64,000 bases of DNA. Origin: VRUE01 sp963728365. Lineage in GTDB: Bacteria; Actinomycetota; Thermoleophilia; Solirubrobacterales; 70-9. Where the stretch lies: the NCBI GenBank assembly GCA_963728365.1, contig CAVSJI010000001.1, forward strand, positions 1,488,001-1,552,000. The letters are read 5' to 3'. A program made the position numbers and the translations under genes. The notes below the pieces were generated by a model, which was given only the letters and a program-made list of their open reading frames with translations, was not told where the DNA came from and made no database searches. This document shows, piece by piece, positions 63,751-64,000 of this stretch (position 1 is its first letter; each line of letters opens with the position of its first letter).

Positions 63751-64000
63751 CTAGCCGGGGTTGGTCGCCGCGACCAGCCAGACGGACGCCTGGCCAACGA
63801 TCGAGCCGTCCGGTTGCCGCCACTCGGCATAGCGGTCGGCGAGGGCGTCTTCGATCTCAGGCCTGCGGCTCTCGCCGTGGTCGCCGTTGAGGCGGATCAG
63901 CTCGGCTCCCGGCCCGATTGCCAGCATCGAGTCGAGCGCTTCGTCCATGTCCTCGCCGATGAAGTAGTCGAAGTCGCGCTGCTGCAACTGAACGTCGGCG
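63751..64000 (-). CDS. C-terminal part of a SAM-dependent methyltransferase (runs off right edge)
   Basis: The last 82 codons of a gene that enters from beyond the right edge; the frame is open to the window end, so an internal TTG at 63987 is not its start. The segment DFDYFIGEDMDEALDSMLAI and ELIRLNGDH, ending GQASVWLVAATNPG, resembles the tail of class I methyltransferases of the type with ED-[IM]-D-E-A and S-S-x-W-L-V-x-A. The SAM-binding motif itself is outside the window, so the assignment is moderate. Confidence 0.6.
   Translation of the reverse strand, partial: ADVQLQQRDFDYFIGEDMDEALDSMLAIGPGAELIRLNGDHGESRRPEIEDALADRYAEWRQPDGSIVGQASVWLVAATNPG

Overview
This is a very G+C-rich window with dense genes, many GTG/TTG starts, four-base start/stop overlaps and tRNA genes without an encoded CCA. 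The gene content (short 338-residue Gnd, LtrA protein, FHA and Ser/Thr-kinase signalling, MMPL transporter coupled to a secreted repeat protein, BcsA-like glycosyltransferase with PilZ) fits an actinobacterium. My best guess is class Thermoleophilia (Solirubrobacterales type); this is inferred from content, not from a marker gene.

Region 1 (1-10082, all leftward) looks like the leading region of a conjugative plasmid or integrative conjugative element. It holds the N-terminal part of a TrwC/MobF relaxase, two small winged-helix-like proteins, SSB, an ArdC-type antirestriction/metallopeptidase protein, DprA, three small or orphan proteins, a 1138-residue DNA methyltransferase-SNF2 helicase fusion, and a 106-residue orphan. 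Many of its genes are preceded by an inverted repeat. Two of these are 75-80 nt hairpins that share a 59-bp core (58/59 identical) while their outer stems differ in sequence but still pair. This is the best candidate for an undescribed system in the window: an anti-defence leading-region operon with repeated structured elements.

Region 2 (10083-13518) is a transition zone of visibly lower G+C. It holds a frameshifted O-methyltransferase, a second methyltransferase, a PdxH-like flavoprotein, a cupin and a transglutaminase-like protein, and ends at tRNA-Ser(CGA). No integrase or att duplication is visible.

Region 3 (13519-29827) is chromosomal: two tRNA-Ser genes around a membrane glycosyltransferase, then tadA, a subtilase, a universal stress protein, a metallo-beta-lactamase-fold enzyme, a large membrane protein, lipid modification genes (desaturase, cyclopropane synthase, ArsR-type regulator), and a coupled pair of a large MMPL transporter and a four-module secreted protein.

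Region 4 (29828-48459) gathers central carbon metabolism. A leftward operon tkt-tal-pgi-cydA-cydB-HAD joins pentose-phosphate enzymes to cytochrome bd oxidase; rpiA, pgl, gnd and zwf follow. Between them lie a Ser/Thr kinase with a beta-propeller sensor, a TolB-like protein, an FHA regulator, an FAD oxidase and a nucleotidyltransferase pair resembling a toxin-antitoxin module, with a decayed relative beside it.

Region 5 (48460-50127) is a partly decayed efeUOB iron-uptake locus with two near-identical palindromic operators. Efe permease is intact, EfeB is a short fragment and EfeO is reduced to its cupredoxin domain plus a C-terminal scrap. Region 6 (50148-64000) holds recQ, a glycosidase-like protein with a foldable leader, a PQQ-type beta-propeller, an SRPBCC protein, a metallo-hydrolase, a phosphodiester-glycosidase-like protein, an MFS exporter coupled to LtrA, an aldo/keto reductase, small membrane proteins, a phosphoesterase, a DHFR-like reductase, an SDR and the end of a methyltransferase. 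Long perfect inverted repeats of unrelated sequence recur between genes throughout.
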